Assembly: GCA_022113835.1 (NCBI GenBank)
Contig: JAILWY010000001.1
Location: 62,001 to 126,000, forward strand
DNA: 64,000 bases
Direction: 5' to 3'
Source: Atopsyche davidsoni
Lineage: Eukaryota > Arthropoda > Insecta > Trichoptera > Hydrobiosidae
Shown piece after piece: positions 1-10,620 of this stretch. The translations under genes were made by a program, and so were the position numbers. A model generated the notes under the pieces. The model did not search any database. It was not told the DNA's origin and saw only the letters and a list, made by a program, of their open reading frames with translations. The stretch's first letter is position 1, and each line of letters begins with the position of its first letter.

Positions 1-191
1 TCGTCTACGAGCATCCCCGAGCATCCCCGAGCCCATCGCATCTAAACGCGGGCTGATTTCCATTTTTGCTGTAATTCAAAACTAGTAAGATTAAAATAAT
101 AATCTTCCGGTTGTTATGTATTTTCCCTGCTTGTTTATAATCCTATTCTTTTGGAAATATTGTAATACTGTTGTTCTTACCGACCGACTTA
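1..191. other. Left flank of Bel element A, no gene seen
   Basis: AT-rich unique sequence after a short GC-rich start in which a 10-bp motif (gagcatcccc) is repeated. I see no coding potential. It is the left half of the empty site into which element A inserted; the right half resumes at 3731. Confidence 0.5.
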
Positions 192-196
192 GGTCT
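192..196. repeat. Target site duplication GGTCT, left copy (element A)
   Basis: GGTCT directly precedes the LTR terminus here and recurs directly after the other LTR at 3726-3730. Five-base duplications are usual for Bel/Pao integrases. Confidence 0.9.
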
Positions 197-620
197 TGTT
201 CGCGCCGATCCGCAGCATGCGTGGATCCCGCTGAGTCGTAAATTCAGCCCACACATGTACGATATTCGGCTCGTTACTCGACCGGGATTAATGGTCGTTA
301 TCTTTCACTTTAAGGTTATGATGCACGTCTCGTTCTTCAATAAAATTCGGATTTTATAATTTCCGTTTTTATTACAATATAAATATCACATAACAATAAG
401 AGAATAGAGAAGAACCGAGAATATAGAGAAATAGAGGACGAGCTGCAGGCCAGCCCGCCCTTTTATACGCTACTGCCCCCCCCCTCTCTAGGCCATAAAT
501 TCGCCGTCATATGACTCATATGTCACATGGCTCGCAAAACAGTTCCCTGAGCTATCACCACTTTGATAGCTCATACTACCAACCAAACATAGATGGTGGT
601 ACCATCCTTAAAATCGTACA
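197..620 (-). repeat. 3' LTR of element A
   Basis: TG...CA termini (minus strand) and same length as the copy at 3302-3725. It follows the polypurine tract, so it is the 3' LTR of a minus-strand element. The A-type sequence is distinguished from C-type by gatattcgg (C-type gatcttcgg), caataagag (C-type cagtcagag) and ccttaaaatcg (C-type cattaaaatcg). Confidence 0.88.
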
Positions 621-861
621 TACTTCCCCCCAAGAAATCACTATCTCATAGTTTTTTCTTCCTTAATCGACATTACATCCGCGTTATTTCATAAATCATA
701 AAGCTTAACCTAACATGGAAAATAAATTACAAAGTCAAAAACGATAATCACTAAAACCGTGGTCCTTTTTCCACTTAGGAGTCCATTCCGTGGTCTCCAA
801 TCCATCCTGAATTTCACTGAGTGCATCAGCACCTGATTTATAAACACTTGTCATCTTTGAT

Positions 862-1257
862 GACGTTCACTGTTTGTTTCACTTTAAAGTTATTTCGTTA
901 CGTTATTTCGTAATCATAAAGCTTAACCTAACATGAAATAAATTACAAAAGTAAAATAAATCTAAAACTGTGGTCCCTTTTCCACTTATGAGTCTCCAAT
1001 CCCTCTTGGATTGCACTGAGTGCATCAGCACTGATTTATAAACACTTGTCATTTTTGATGACGTTCACTGTTTGTTTCACTTTAAAGTTATTTCGTTACG
1101 TTATTTCGTAATCATAAAGCTTAACCTAACATGAAATAAATTACAAAAGTAAAATAAATCTAAAACTGTGGTCCCTTTTCCACTTATGAGTCTCCAATCC
1201 CTCTTGGATTGCACTGAGTGCATCAGCACTGATTTATAAACACTTGTCATTTTTGAT
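862..1257. repeat. Tandem duplication of 198 bp in element A 3' untranslated region
   Basis: Two nearly identical 198-bp units (862-1059, 1060-1257). Elements B and C carry one unit at the corresponding place (about 8626-8823 and 16196-16393). This extra unit is a useful marker: B shares the single-unit state of C, which helps to place the recombination point. Confidence 0.85.
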
Positions 1258-1563
1258 GACGTTCACTTTAGAGTTTTCTTCCACTGACTTGTTTTCTACG
1301 TCGTCCCTTGGCAACAAAACAACTCTGTGGACTGCTCGTGTAGTACTCCCCTTGGCTGTGCGAATATCAACTACTCGCACACAGCCGTCTGCTCTTGGAT
1401 GTAGGCTCGTGACACGCCCCATCGGCCAGTGTAGTGGCTGAACGTTGTCTTCCTTCAGGATGACCAAGTCCCCCTGCTGGATCTCTCGTCTCCCCTTGTT
1501 GGTCCATTTGGACCGCTCCTGTAGTTGTCCCAAATACTCCGTTTCCATCGATTCCAAAAACAA
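1234..1563 (-). pseudogene. C-terminal pol remnant with DUF5641 (element A)
   Basis: 109 codons that resemble the DUF5641 region found at the C-terminus of Bel/Pao polyproteins, downstream of integrase. Visible hallmarks are GDLVILKEDN, a W-P-x-GRV motif and a final R-x-V-x-x-x-x-LLP stretch. It lies in a different frame from the upstream gag-pol frame and overlaps its end (1455-1563), so a frameshift near the T/G run at about 1550-1570 separates the two. The same fragment occurs unchanged in elements B and C. The preceding integrase core is missing. Confidence 0.8.
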
Positions 1564-3050
1564 AAAATCATGTGTGTAAACATTTTGTATCGATCTTGTC
1601 GATTGAAAGATATCTCCCGTACGTCTTCTTCCGGCGTGCTTACTAGTGACGTACCGATCAGGAATGGGCTGGTGTTAAGGAAAGGAGGTCGGAAACTACC
1701 TAATGATTTTTCTATAATACTTAAAATTTCAACTAAATCCGATTTTAATTTTTTCGCTTGTTCAATGGTGTCAGTTCCCGTAATTAACTTGTCTACGTAG
1801 AATGAATTTAAAATTACCTGAACCTTGTAGTTGTACTTACGTACAACGTGCGGTGTACAAACAGTTAACTGTTTGTACGCCGCATGACGAGGTAAAGATG
1901 ATACGATCTCATCTTCACTGGGAGGGTCGCACTCCAGCAAATGTCCTAACCTGAATATTGAATATTCTACTCTCCTTTTATTATCTTGAGTCCGAAGTTC
2001 TAAGTCGAGAAATCTTTTTCTAACCGCAAGATATGTTTCTCTTAAATTTCGACTTTTTTCCTTTAATGAAAAATGTCGCTTTGCTGGCGCCACTACACAT
2101 GATGAACCGTCATCTTGTTTTGACACCGCTTCCGTTTCCTGCGGTCGTTCTAACCTGACGACGCAGTCTTTTTGAGATGGCGCTCGGCCCATCTCTCTGG
2201 CCTTCCTTTGAAAGCCGTTCTGCGATCGTTCCAACTTGACGACGCAGTCCCCTTCCTCAACTCCAGGAAATAATCCTGGTTGCGGTCGCTCTAACTTGAC
2301 GACGCGGTTCCCTTCCTCAACTCCAGGAAATAATCCTGGCTGCGGTCGCTCTAACTTGACGACGCGGTTCCCTTCCTCAACTCCAGGAACTAATCCTGGC
2401 TGCGGTCGCTCTAACTTGACGACGCGGTTCTCTTCTTCAACTCCAGGAAATAATCCTGGCTGCGGTCGCTCTAACTTGACGACTCGGTTCCCTTCCTCAA
2501 CTCCAGGAAATAATCCTGGCTGCGGTCGCTCTAACTTGACGACGTGGTTCCCTTCCTCAACTCCAGGAAATAATCCTGGCTGCGGTCGCTCTAACTTGAC
2601 GACGCGGTTCCCTTCCTCAACTCCAGGAAATAATCCTGGCTGCGGTCGCTCTAACTTGACGACTCGGTTCCCTTCCTCAACTCCAGGAAATAATCCTGGC
2701 TGCGGTCGCTCTGACTTGACGACTCGGTTCCCTTCCTCAACTCCAGGACATAATCCTGGCTGCGGTCGCTCTAACTTGACGACCGCCTTCACACCGGTTA
2801 TTCCTTTAACTGGTGGTTCTAATTCTTCAACTAATCTCCTCTTCCCTAGCGCTGCTATTCTAAAGTACGCGTTCTCAAATGTTTCCCATTCGTCAACGTT
2901 AAAACCTAAGATTGAATCTATTTCTGTTTGTACCCTTCGGAAATTCGTAAAGAATTCTTCCATCATTTCCAATCTATGAGGTATTTGTGCTAGGTCACTG
3001 GATTCTGAAGCGAAGTAATTACCACATCTCGTCAATTGACCTATAAACAC
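1455..3050 (-). pseudogene. Gag-like / truncated pol fusion frame of element A, start lost
   Basis: 531 open codons in the order: Gag-like segment resembling the DUF1759 region; nine 20-residue repeats beginning VVKLERPQPG (about 2237-2788); a basic linker; then pol fragments. The pol fragments include a SLPRHA segment comparable to the Pao RT N-terminal region and FYVDKLITG, where active Pao reverse transcriptases have YVDD. The last residues read the DUF5641 region out of frame. Compared with element C, about 777 bp covering the initiation codon is deleted at 3049/3050; the frame now opens at GTG with no upstream ATG. Likely not translated as such. Confidence 0.78.
2237..2788 (-). repeat. 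60-bp in-frame minisatellite, nine units (element A)
   Basis: Nine 60-bp units, each coding for 20 residues of the type VVKLERPQPGLFPGVEEGNR on the minus strand. Since 60 is divisible by three and units contain no antisense stop, the plus strand is open as well. Unit variants (K to S, F to C or V, R to H) are in the same order as in element B. Element C has 14 units. Confidence 0.92.
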
Positions 3051-3283
3051 CTACCTACTGATTACAAAAAACTAATGACGGGAAGTCCGATGCTGACAAT
3101 AATGAGATTGCATTATTTCCGATGATAGGACGTGATACAAGGAGATCGGTACTCACGTTCAGTTCGACTTCCACTCGTCTGGCTCCTGGTGATGACTCGT
3201 CTGATCATGATGTGTGCACTGCGCTGCTCCGGTCACGATGTCTTGTTTCGGGACATCCTGATCCAGTTACAAACTGTTCCAAC

Positions 3284-3301
3284 ATCCGGTTCGAAGGACC
3301 A
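3284..3301 (-). other. Primer-binding site, tRNA-Tyr-like (element A)
   Basis: The 18 bases next to the 5' LTR read TGGTCCTTCGAACCGGAT on the minus strand. Their complement ends TCGAAGGACCA and matches what I recall of the 3' end of animal tRNA-Tyr with one mismatch. The tRNA assignment is from memory of the tRNA-Tyr acceptor and T-arm and needs alignment to confirm. Element C has one extra base within the site. Confidence 0.5.
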
Positions 3302-3725
3302 TGTTCGCGCCGATCCGCAGCATGCGTGGATCCCGCTGAGTCGTAAATTCAGCCCACACATGTACGATATTCGGCTCGTTACTCGACCGGGATTAATGGT
3401 CGTTATCTTTCACTTTAAGGTTATGATGCACGTCTCGTTCTTCAATAAAATTCGGATTTTATAATTTCCGTTTTTATTACAATATAAATATCACATAACA
3501 ATAAGAGAATAGAGAAGAACCGAGAATATAGAGAAATAGAGGACGAGCTGCAGGCCAGCCCGCCCTTTTATACGCTACTGCCCCCCCCCTCTCTAGGCCA
3601 TAAATTCGCCGTCATATGACTCATATGTCACATGGCTCGCAAAACAGTTCCCTGAGCTATCACCACTTTGATAGCTCATACTACCAACCAAACATAGATG
3701 GTGGTACCATCCTTAAAATCGTACA
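3302..3725 (-). repeat. 5' LTR of element A
   Basis: Matches 197-620. On the minus strand this is the upstream LTR and would hold the element promoter. It is followed on the right by the second GGTCT (3726-3730). Confidence 0.88.
3564..3572 (-). promoter_or_regulatory. TATA box in the 5' LTR of element A
   Basis: TATAAAAGG on the minus strand inside the 5' LTR, with AATAAA about 90 bp downstream (about 3473-3478). Spacing fits U3 promoter to R-region polyadenylation signal. The same pair occurs in every LTR of the array (for example 11134-11142 and 19783-19791). Confidence 0.6.
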
Positions 3726-3730
3726 GGTCT
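3726..3730. repeat. Target site duplication GGTCT, right copy (element A)
   Basis: Pairs with 192-196 and closes element A. The identical sequence right of element B (11296-11300) is inherited from the duplicated spacer: B has no GGTCT at its left end. Confidence 0.9.
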
Positions 3731-4063
3731 TATAATTTTATTGCATTAAGGAACACCTGTGTAATTATATGTCGCCGCCAGAAGGTATTTACGACCCCTT
3801 CCTGGAAAGGTTCGGGGGAAAGACGTGTTTTCCAAATGCATCTGGTATTCTATTGTATATTCATATCTGCAAAATCGCTGTGGGCTTTTGCCAGACCTTT
3901 CTAAATGTAACGGGACATTTTACCCTAAATTATATGGGACGTTCACCATGCCCTCACAGTCGTCATTCGTCTTTCGTGCGAGTAACATGTGTATTCTTTG
4001 TCTCTATGTGGTTTGTGCTTCTACATAAACAGGGTCACTCTCGCGCACCCCCTCCGGGCGGCA
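3731..4063. other. Spacer 1, unassigned sequence
   Basis: Continuation of the empty site of element A. Short open frames overlap in several frames and none resembles a protein I know. The GC-rich stretch at 4040-4080 runs into the mariner remnant and may belong to it. Confidence 0.35.
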
Positions 4064-4453
4064 CTACGCCCGGACTAACTTAAACAGCGTCAAACACTGC
4101 TCCGAAGTGGTCTCACGGTTGCGCTTGTTGTCCGGAGTGAGCAAACGCGGCACCCATCGTGCCGACAGCTTTCTCATACCCAAAATTTCATGCAGGATGT
4201 GACCCACGCGGTCTTTTAAGATGCCTACTGTTTCAGCTATCTCGCGCACCTTCAATCGGCGGTCTGCCAATACGAGATCGTGGATTTTTGTCACGTTATC
4301 CTCCGTGATATCCATTTTCGAGGCACCTGGGCGTGGCTTATCAAAAACCGACGTGCGACAACGTTGAAACTCGTTAAACCAATTTTTGACGGTCGCCATT
4401 GAAGGAGAATAGTCACCGTCTGTCTGGTCAAACTGTCGAATCTGTCTGGTCAA
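4064..4453 (-). pseudogene. Mariner transposase fragment, N-terminal DNA-binding half
   Basis: 129 codons resembling the paired helix-turn-helix region of mariner-family transposases. Recognisable elements are PSMATVKNWFNEFQ, a KPRPGAS linker comparable to the D-x-x-R-x-GRP stretch, REIAETVGI, and LSARWVPRLLTPDNK, which normally leads into the catalytic core. The frame ends just where the DD34D core should begin and the extreme N-terminus is also missing. No catalytic residues remain. An identical copy lies in spacer 2 (11634-12023). Confidence 0.8.
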
Positions 4454-4622
4454 ACGCCAGCCAACACCTCATCGCGAGTATCCAGGCCGCCCGAAACTCC
4501 TGCCTACGCCTCATCTTAGGTGCCTACTATCGTACCTCGACCGGCACCCTCTTTGCCCAGACCAAAATCCCACCGATCTTAACCCAGACGCTTCACGTCA
4601 CCGAAAGACTATACCAGTCCAT
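4441..4622 (+). pseudogene. Jockey-like non-LTR retrotransposon ORF2 C-terminal fragment, left part
   Basis: The plus-strand frame resembles the region after reverse transcriptase in Jockey-clade ORF2 proteins: W-x-x-A, then IQAARNSCLRLILGAYY, then a proline-rich PPILTQTLHV stretch and RLYQSI. It stops at the hAT TIR (4623) and continues in frame after the other TIR at 20659 (SIRKSKNPLLKGIGDD), so the LINE was the target of that hAT-like insertion. The 5' side abuts the mariner remnant. Confidence 0.65.
4615..4622. repeat. 8-bp target site duplication CAGTCCAT, left copy
   Basis: CAGTCCAT directly precedes TAGGGTGTCCC here and directly follows GGGACACCCTA at 20658. Removing the intervening 16 kb rejoins the LINE frame, which independently supports this boundary. 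Confidence 0.9.
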
Positions 4623-5275
4623 TAGGGTGTCCCTTACAGCAAAGACTTAAAATCTCGTTTTATAAAAAGGCATCTCGAGAAACGACATCACTGAAAACAA
4701 GGATGTCTGAGTTCTCATTACCGTAAAGAAAAATGTTCCGTAGTGAAGAGCGACAGTCTCGAGCGTGATTATTATTTATCGTGAGGGGTGGTCGTGAGAG
4801 CGCGAGTGCCCGCGGGCTCTGGACGGGCCCCTGAAGCCCTGGACGGGGCCACGAAGACGTATGAAGTTCGACCCGACCCAGTCAATGCGCGGAGCCGAGC
4901 TCTCTTGGAAGTACCGCGCTATTCAAATTGTCCTGAACGAGATTATGTCTGAAGTAAAATGCATTTCTAGCTTCAAATCCACGATTATTTAAATAAAACC
5001 ATTCATTTATTGACTCAACACTCGAGTCAAGTCAGTGAACTCGCTTCCACAGCATCCGGTGCTGGAGCTATTTATGTAGTGAAAATGGCTCCTGTACCGG
5101 AGTCGAAACGTTGGAATACGAAGTGTAGTATCAAAGAAAGAAACGCATATGAAGCAGCATCATAAAAATTTATACATAAATGATAAATCATTAAATAGAA
5201 TATTGATTAGTCATTTACGTATCTACATCTATGCAATTAAATAAAAAGTATGGATTAATAATAGCATGAATTTAA

Positions 5276-5277
<2 letters not shown>

Positions 5278-5343
<66 letters not shown>
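5278..5343. repeat. (TA)n microsatellite, spacer 1
   Basis: About 65 bp of TA with one C interruption. The copy in spacer 2 (12848-12913) has exactly the same length and interruption. The paralogue at 39247-39312 is two bases shorter. Confidence 0.95.
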
Positions 5344-5346
<3 letters not shown>

Positions 5347-5399
5347 AAGAACGTGACCATTTAAAAAAAATGTGTTTTCTGACGAAGCTTTGTTTTGGG

Positions 5400-5914
5400 C
5401 AACTAGTATCTCATCTCGTGCAGGGTAACTGCCGATAACAGACTGGTCGAAAGGACTGTTAAACATCCGGTAAAGGTGCATGTTTGGGGATGCTTCTCAA
5501 AACGTGGTTTTGACAATTTGAACTTGTTTACCGGAACTTTGAATGCTGCAAGGATGGACCAAATATACCAGAAAGCATTATTTCCACCTGTCCGAAGAGT
5601 GATCCCAAGCCTAAGTGAATCATGGATATTACAAGAAGATAATGACCCCAAACACCTAAGTCGCCTATGCAGCGCGTGGAAACAAGATAAAGGCATCGAG
5701 TCTTGGATTGGCCCTCACAATTTTCTGACGCAAGCTCAATTGAAAACGTTTGAGCGTTGATGAAGCTTAAACTTCGAGGAAAAAAAACTGCTGCCGAGTT
5801 TACTCGTAATTTAAAGGCCATATGGAGGTCATTATCCCGTGAATATGCAGAAAAATTTGTTGAAAGTATGCTTCGAACATGCCTGGCTATTATGAACAAC
5901 GGAGGATGTTGAAC
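5400..5914 (+). pseudogene. Tc1-like transposase fragment, C-terminal half
   Basis: The frame from about 5448 reads TVKHPVKVHVWGCFS, typical of the Tc1/mariner DDE core before the second catalytic aspartate, then WILQEDNDPKH, which contains that aspartate. The expected SPDLNPIE block with the third catalytic residue is replaced by an unrelated stretch and the frame closes at 5760. A second frame resumes (LKLRGKK, then IWRSLSREYAEKFVESM) and ends in TGA near 5911. The first catalytic aspartate and the DNA-binding domains are absent. Identical copies are at 12970-13484 and 39369-39883. Confidence 0.75.
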
Positions 5915-6042
5915 ACCTTATTGATAATAAAGCATCTAAGTATGTATAATTAACTATGTATTTTATTATTTTAAAATGCTAGACTTAATTTTTTTTATAA
6001 CTTATGCTGGTTACGCTTTTTTATTACATACTGTATATACAT

Positions 6043-7963
6043 TAGGAGGTCCCTTAAATTTCAAGTTCGATATTTTTTTACGCATACCTTCTTAAAAGTT
6101 TAGTAATAACCCTATATTGTCTAGAAAAAAAATATTAGTTTGATTTATAAACGATAACCCGTGCCGACTTGCGATTTTAACTAGTCCATACAAGTTGCGT
6201 AAGTACTGCGCTGTGACTTTTACAAATAAAACATGTAGTTACCTACATGTTTTATTTGTCATTTCATATGTGATTTTTGAGATTAGTAGTGCTTCATTGT
6301 TTAGTGCGTTGACATGTCGGTGGAATTACGGAGTGATAAATAAAATAATTTCCTTATCGGTTTGCCTAGATATCAAATAAATGGTGCAAAATTACCATCT
6401 AATCGACAATTTCTCTCGGTCCTATTTTACAATATTCTTGAGGTTAAACTGACTGTTAATGAAAGTGCAAATCTTGTGATTAGGGAGTGCATCATATATT
6501 GGAAAAAAGCAAGAATTCCAACAGGGGCATTTCCTAACTGCGTGAAGAAAATTGTTGATTTATATCATGTTTGGAGAGAGTTGCAAAAAAATTGTAAGAA
6601 AACTCAGGTTACGTTCAAGAGCCGTGGGAACAATTTCAAAATTGATCTTGATAATTTGTTTGATATTGCACATGCTGATGCTTTTGTAAGAATGAAAATA
6701 GAGGAAGATAAATTATTTTTAATGAAACAGAGAGAGCCAGGTCGACCGGGATGCTTGGGTGGTGTTGATAAAAAATTGGGGGAAAAAGAAGATAGATCTA
6801 AACAACGACGAATGGAAGAAGAGGAAAGGGTTGTAAGACAAAGAGAATCACTAGCTGCTGAAACTAGAAAATCAAGGGCAGAAGCATTAAAATCTGACTT
6901 CCAAAACAATGTACCCGACGTAGTCACAGTCCATTGGGATGGAAAACTATTACCCAGATTGGATGTACGAAGTTCTAAAGAAGAACGCTTGCCAGTTATT
7001 GCTTCGTTTGACGATAAGGAACAGCTTGTTGCAGTGCCGAAACTAGAACATTCTTCTGGAAAACATCAAGGTAAGGCTGTCTCAACAGCTCTTTTTGACT
7101 GGAACCTTCACGATAAAGTACAAATAATGTGCTGCGACACAACAGCTTCCAATACTGGCCATTTTAATGGAGCTTGTGCTATTTTGGAGCAAACTTTAGG
7201 AAGAGAACTTCTGCTTTTCACCTGTCGTCATCATGTTTATGAATTGGTCCTAAAAACTGTCTTTGAAAGCAAAATTAAGCAAATTACTAGTAGCCCAGAT
7301 ATTCCAATGCTTAAAAAGTTCAGAGAAAATTGGAAAAAAATCGACGCTAGTATCATTGAACCATCTCTTCATTTCGTAAAACAACGTGTTGCCGAGACAG
7401 ACATTCAAGCTTTGTTAATATTTTATAAGGCAGAATTAGACAAAGGTTATGTAAGAGATGACTACCACAAATTGGTCGAACTGTGCGTAATAATTTTGGG
7501 AGGAGACACAGAGGAAAAATTAAAACTAAGCCCCCCCGGAGCCATGCATCAGGCACGCTGGATGGCGAGAACGATCTATTCTCTAAAAAAATTTGTTTAC
7601 TTCAGTCACAATGCAGAATAACTGCGAAGGACAAAAAGGCTCTACAAGATGTTTGCTTATTTGTCGTGATGTTGTATGTTAAACCTTGGCTCGAATGTAC
7701 AGTGGCGATCAAAGCACCTAACCAAGATTTGCGCTTCTTGAAGATGTTAAAAGAGTACGAAAAAGTTGACGCAACAATTTCTAATACTACTATAAGCAAG
7801 TTTAGCCATCACTTGTGGTATTTATGTGAAGAGACAGATATTCTATCACTGTTTGATGATGAAGTTGATAACCAAACTAAGAAGAAAATGATTGCCAACT
7901 TCAACCGGGACAAAACCTCAGATTTTAGCAAACGCGATGACCCGTCAAAGGAAGAACTTCCTC
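6043..7963 (+). mobile_element. hAT-like transposon, 5' part, copy 1
   Basis: Begins at the degenerate TIR TAGGAGGTCCCTTA, directly after ATATACAT, and ends where Bel element B begins, at the TCCTC integration site in the transposase gene. Sequence agrees with 40012-41932 apart from scattered substitutions. The 3' part is not adjacent because of the tandem duplication; it lies at 19951-20658. Confidence 0.85.
6222..6259. repeat. Perfect 17-bp hairpin in the hAT-like 5' region
   Basis: ACAAATAAAACATGTAG, loop TTAC, then the reverse complement. Also in spacer 2 (13792-13829) and the 40-kb copy (40191-40228). The 47-kb copy lacks the left arm, so the hairpin arose by inverted duplication in one lineage. 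Confidence 0.85.
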
Positions 7964-7971
7964 TGTTCGCG
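6314..7971 (+). pseudogene. hAT-like transposase, broken, copy 1
   Basis: By comparison with the 47-kb copy, translation should start at ATG 6314. A TAA replaces CAA at codon 10. A long frame then runs to 7621 with the motifs CDTTASNTG and CRHHVYELV. A frameshift in the A-run at about 7587-7593 moves the rest into another frame, which ends at the Bel insertion. The fuller description is at the 40-kb copy. The frames are essentially identical to copy 2, differing from the 40-kb copy by a few substitutions. Confidence 0.75.
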
Positions 7972-8803
7972 CCGATCCGCAGCATGCGTGGATCCCGCTG
8001 AGTCGTAAATTCAGCCCACACATGTACGATCTTCGGCTCGTTACTCGACCGGGATTAATGGTCGTTATCTTTTACTTTAAGGTTATGATGCACGTCTCGT
8101 TCTTCAATAAAATTCGGATTTTATAATTTCCGTTTTTATTACAATATCAATATCACATAACAGTCAGAGAATAGGGAAGAACCGAGAATATAGAGAAATA
8201 GAGGACGAGCTGCAGACCAGCTCGCCCTTTTATACGCTACTGCCCCCCCCCCTCTCTAGGCCATAAATTCGCCGTCATATGACTCATATGTCACATGGCT
8301 CGCAAAACAGTTCCCTGAGCTATCACCACTTTGATAGCTCATACTACCAACCAAACATAGATGGTGGTACCATCATTAAAATCGTACATACTTCCCCCCA
8401 AGAAATCACTATCTCATAGTTTTTTCTTCCTTAATCGACATTACATCCGCGTTATTTCATAAATCATAAAGCTTAACCTAACATGGAAAATAAATTACAA
8501 AGTCAAAAAACGATAATCACTAAAACCGCGGTCCTTTTTCCACTTAGGAGTCCATTCCGTGGTCTCCAATCCATCCTGAATTTCACTGAGTGCATCAGCA
8601 CTGATTTATAAACACTTGTCATCTTTGATGACGTTCACTGTTTGTTTCACTTTAAAGTTATTTCGTTACGTTATTTCGTAATCATAAAGCTTAACCTAAC
8701 ATGAAATAAATTACAAAAGTAAAATAAATCTAAAACTGTGGTCCCTTTTCCACTTATGAGTCTCCAATCCCTCTTGGATTGCACTGAGTGCATCAGCACT
8801 GAT

Positions 8804-9133
8804 TTATAAACACTTGTCATTTTTGATGACGTTCACTTTAGAGTTTTCTTCCACTGACTTGTTTTCTACGTCGTCCCTTGGCAACAAAACAACTCTGTGG
8901 ACTGCTCGTGTAGTACTCCCCTTGGCTGTGCGAATATCAACTACTCGCACACAGCCGTCTGCTCTTGGATGTAGGCTCGTGACACGCCCCATCGGCCAGT
9001 GTAGTGGCTGAACGTTGTCTTCCTTCAGGATGACCAAGTCCCCCTGCTGGATCTCTCGTCTCCCCTTGTTGGTCCATTTGGACCGCTCCTGTAGTTGTCC
9101 CAAATACTCCGTTTCCATCGATTCCAAAAACAA
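8804..9133 (-). pseudogene. DUF5641 pol remnant (element B)
   Basis: Same protein as 1234-1563: GDLVILKEDN and W-P-x-GRV motifs, frameshifted relative to the upstream gag-pol frame. Confidence 0.78.
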
Positions 9134-10620
9134 AAAATCATGTGTGTAAACATTTTGTATCGATCTTGTCGATTGAAAGATATCTCCCGTACGTCTTCTT
9201 CCGGCGTGCTTACTAGTGACGTACCGATCAGGAATGGGCTGGTGTTAAGGAAAGGAGGTCGGAAACTACCTAATGATTTTTCTATAATACTTAAAATTTC
9301 AACTAAATCCGATTTTAATTTTTTCGCTTGTTCAATGGTGTCAGTTCCCGTAATTAACTTGTCTACGTAGAATGAATTTAAAATTACCTGAACCTTGTAG
9401 TTGTACTTACGTACAACGTGCGGTGTACAAACAGTTAACTGTTTGTACGCCGCATGACGAGGTAAAGATGATACGATCTCATCTTCACTGGGAGGGTCGC
9501 ACTCCAGCAAATGTCCTAACCTGAATATTGAATATTCTACTCTCCTTTTATTATCTTGAGTCCGAAGTTCTAAGTCGAGAAATCTTTTTCTAACCGCAAG
9601 ATATGTTTCTCTTAAATTTCGACTTTTTTCCTTTAATGAAAAATGTCGCTTTGCTGGCGCCACTACACATGATGAACCGTCATCTTGTTTTGACACCGCT
9701 TCCGTTTCCTGCGGTCGTTCTAACCTGACGACGCAGTCTTTTTGAGATGGCGCTCGGCCCATCTCTCTGGCCTTCCTTTGAAAGCCGTTCTGCGATCGTT
9801 CCAACTTGACGACGCAGTCCCCTTCCTCAACTCCAGGAAATAATCCTGGTTGCGGTCGCTCTAACTTGACGACGCGGTTCCCTTCCTCAACTCCAGGAAA
9901 TAATCCTGGCTGCGGTCGCTCTAACTTGACGACGCGGTTCCCTTCCTCAACTCCAGGAACTAATCCTGGCTGCGGTCGCTCTAACTTGACGACGCGGTTC
10001 TCTTCTTCAACTCCAGGAAATAATCCTGGCTGCGGTCGCTCTAACTTGACGACTCGGTTCCCTTCCTCAACTCCAGGAAATAATCCTGGCTGCGGTCGCT
10101 CTAACTTGACGACGTGGTTCCCTTCCTCAACTCCAGGAAATAATCCTGGCTGCGGTCGCTCTAACTTGACGACGCGGTTCCCTTCCTCAACTCCAGGAAA
10201 TAATCCTGGCTGCGGTCGCTCTAACTTGACGACTCGGTTCCCTTCCTCAACTCCAGGAAATAATCCTGGCTGCGGTCGCTCTGACTTGACGACTCGGTTC
10301 CCTTCCTCAACTCCAGGACATAATCCTGGCTGCGGTCGCTCTAACTTGACGACCGCCTTCACACCGGTTATTCCTTTAACTGGTGGTTCTAATTCTTCAA
10401 CTAATCTCCTCTTCCCTAGCGCTGCTATTCTAAAGTACGCGTTCTCAAATGTTTCCCATTCGTCAACGTTAAAACCTAAGATTGAATCTATTTCTGTTTG
10501 TACCCTTCGGAAATTCGTAAAGAATTCTTCCATCATTTCCAATCTATGAGGTATTTGTGCTAGGTCACTGGATTCTGAAGCGAAGTAATTACCACATCTC
10601 GTCAATTGACCTATAAACAC
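9025..10620 (-). pseudogene. Gag-like / truncated pol fusion frame (element B)
   Basis: Protein identical to that of element A, including nine 20-residue repeats, the YVDK change at the RT active-site motif and the GTG opening caused by loss of the true start. The A-like right half of the chimera supplies most of this frame. Confidence 0.78.
9807..10358 (-). repeat. 60-bp in-frame minisatellite, nine units (element B)
   Basis: Unit number, order and point variants are the same as in element A (2237-2788). Confidence 0.92.

Larger units (their letters stand above)
197..3725 (-). mobile_element. Bel/Pao-type LTR retrotransposon A, internally deleted
   Basis: A complete insertion of about 3.5 kb bounded by two 424-bp LTRs (197-620 and 3302-3725) and the duplication GGTCT. 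Read on the minus strand, the LTR begins TGTACGAT and ends GCGAACA. A G-rich polypurine tract abuts the left LTR (621-633) and a primer-binding site abuts the right LTR (about 3284-3301). The LTRs agree at every variable position I checked, including the same nine-C run, so insertion is recent. The interior keeps a Gag-like region, fragments of reverse transcriptase and the C-terminal DUF5641 region of pol. No protease, full RT, RNase H or integrase is present, so it could move only with enzymes supplied by another element. Confidence 0.88.
4637..6042 (+). repeat. 1.4-kb segment shared with 38608-40011
   Basis: Nearly identical to 12207-13612 and 38608-40011. It contains an unassigned GC-rich part (about 4790-4930), a (TA)n tract and the Tc1-like fragment. 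It ends with ATATACAT, the exact target duplication of the hAT-like copy at 40012, so it was originally the left flank of that type of insertion. Homology to 38608 begins abruptly after the TIR. Confidence 0.85.

Noticed and set aside
2237..2788. CRISPR-like regular repeats
   Set aside because: Units are contiguous 60-bp coding repeats without unique spacers, in eukaryotic DNA.
5272..5481. Tyr/Ile-rich peptides over TA tracts (also 12842, 23187, 35708, 39226, 51336)
   Set aside because: Direct translation of (TA)n microsatellites.
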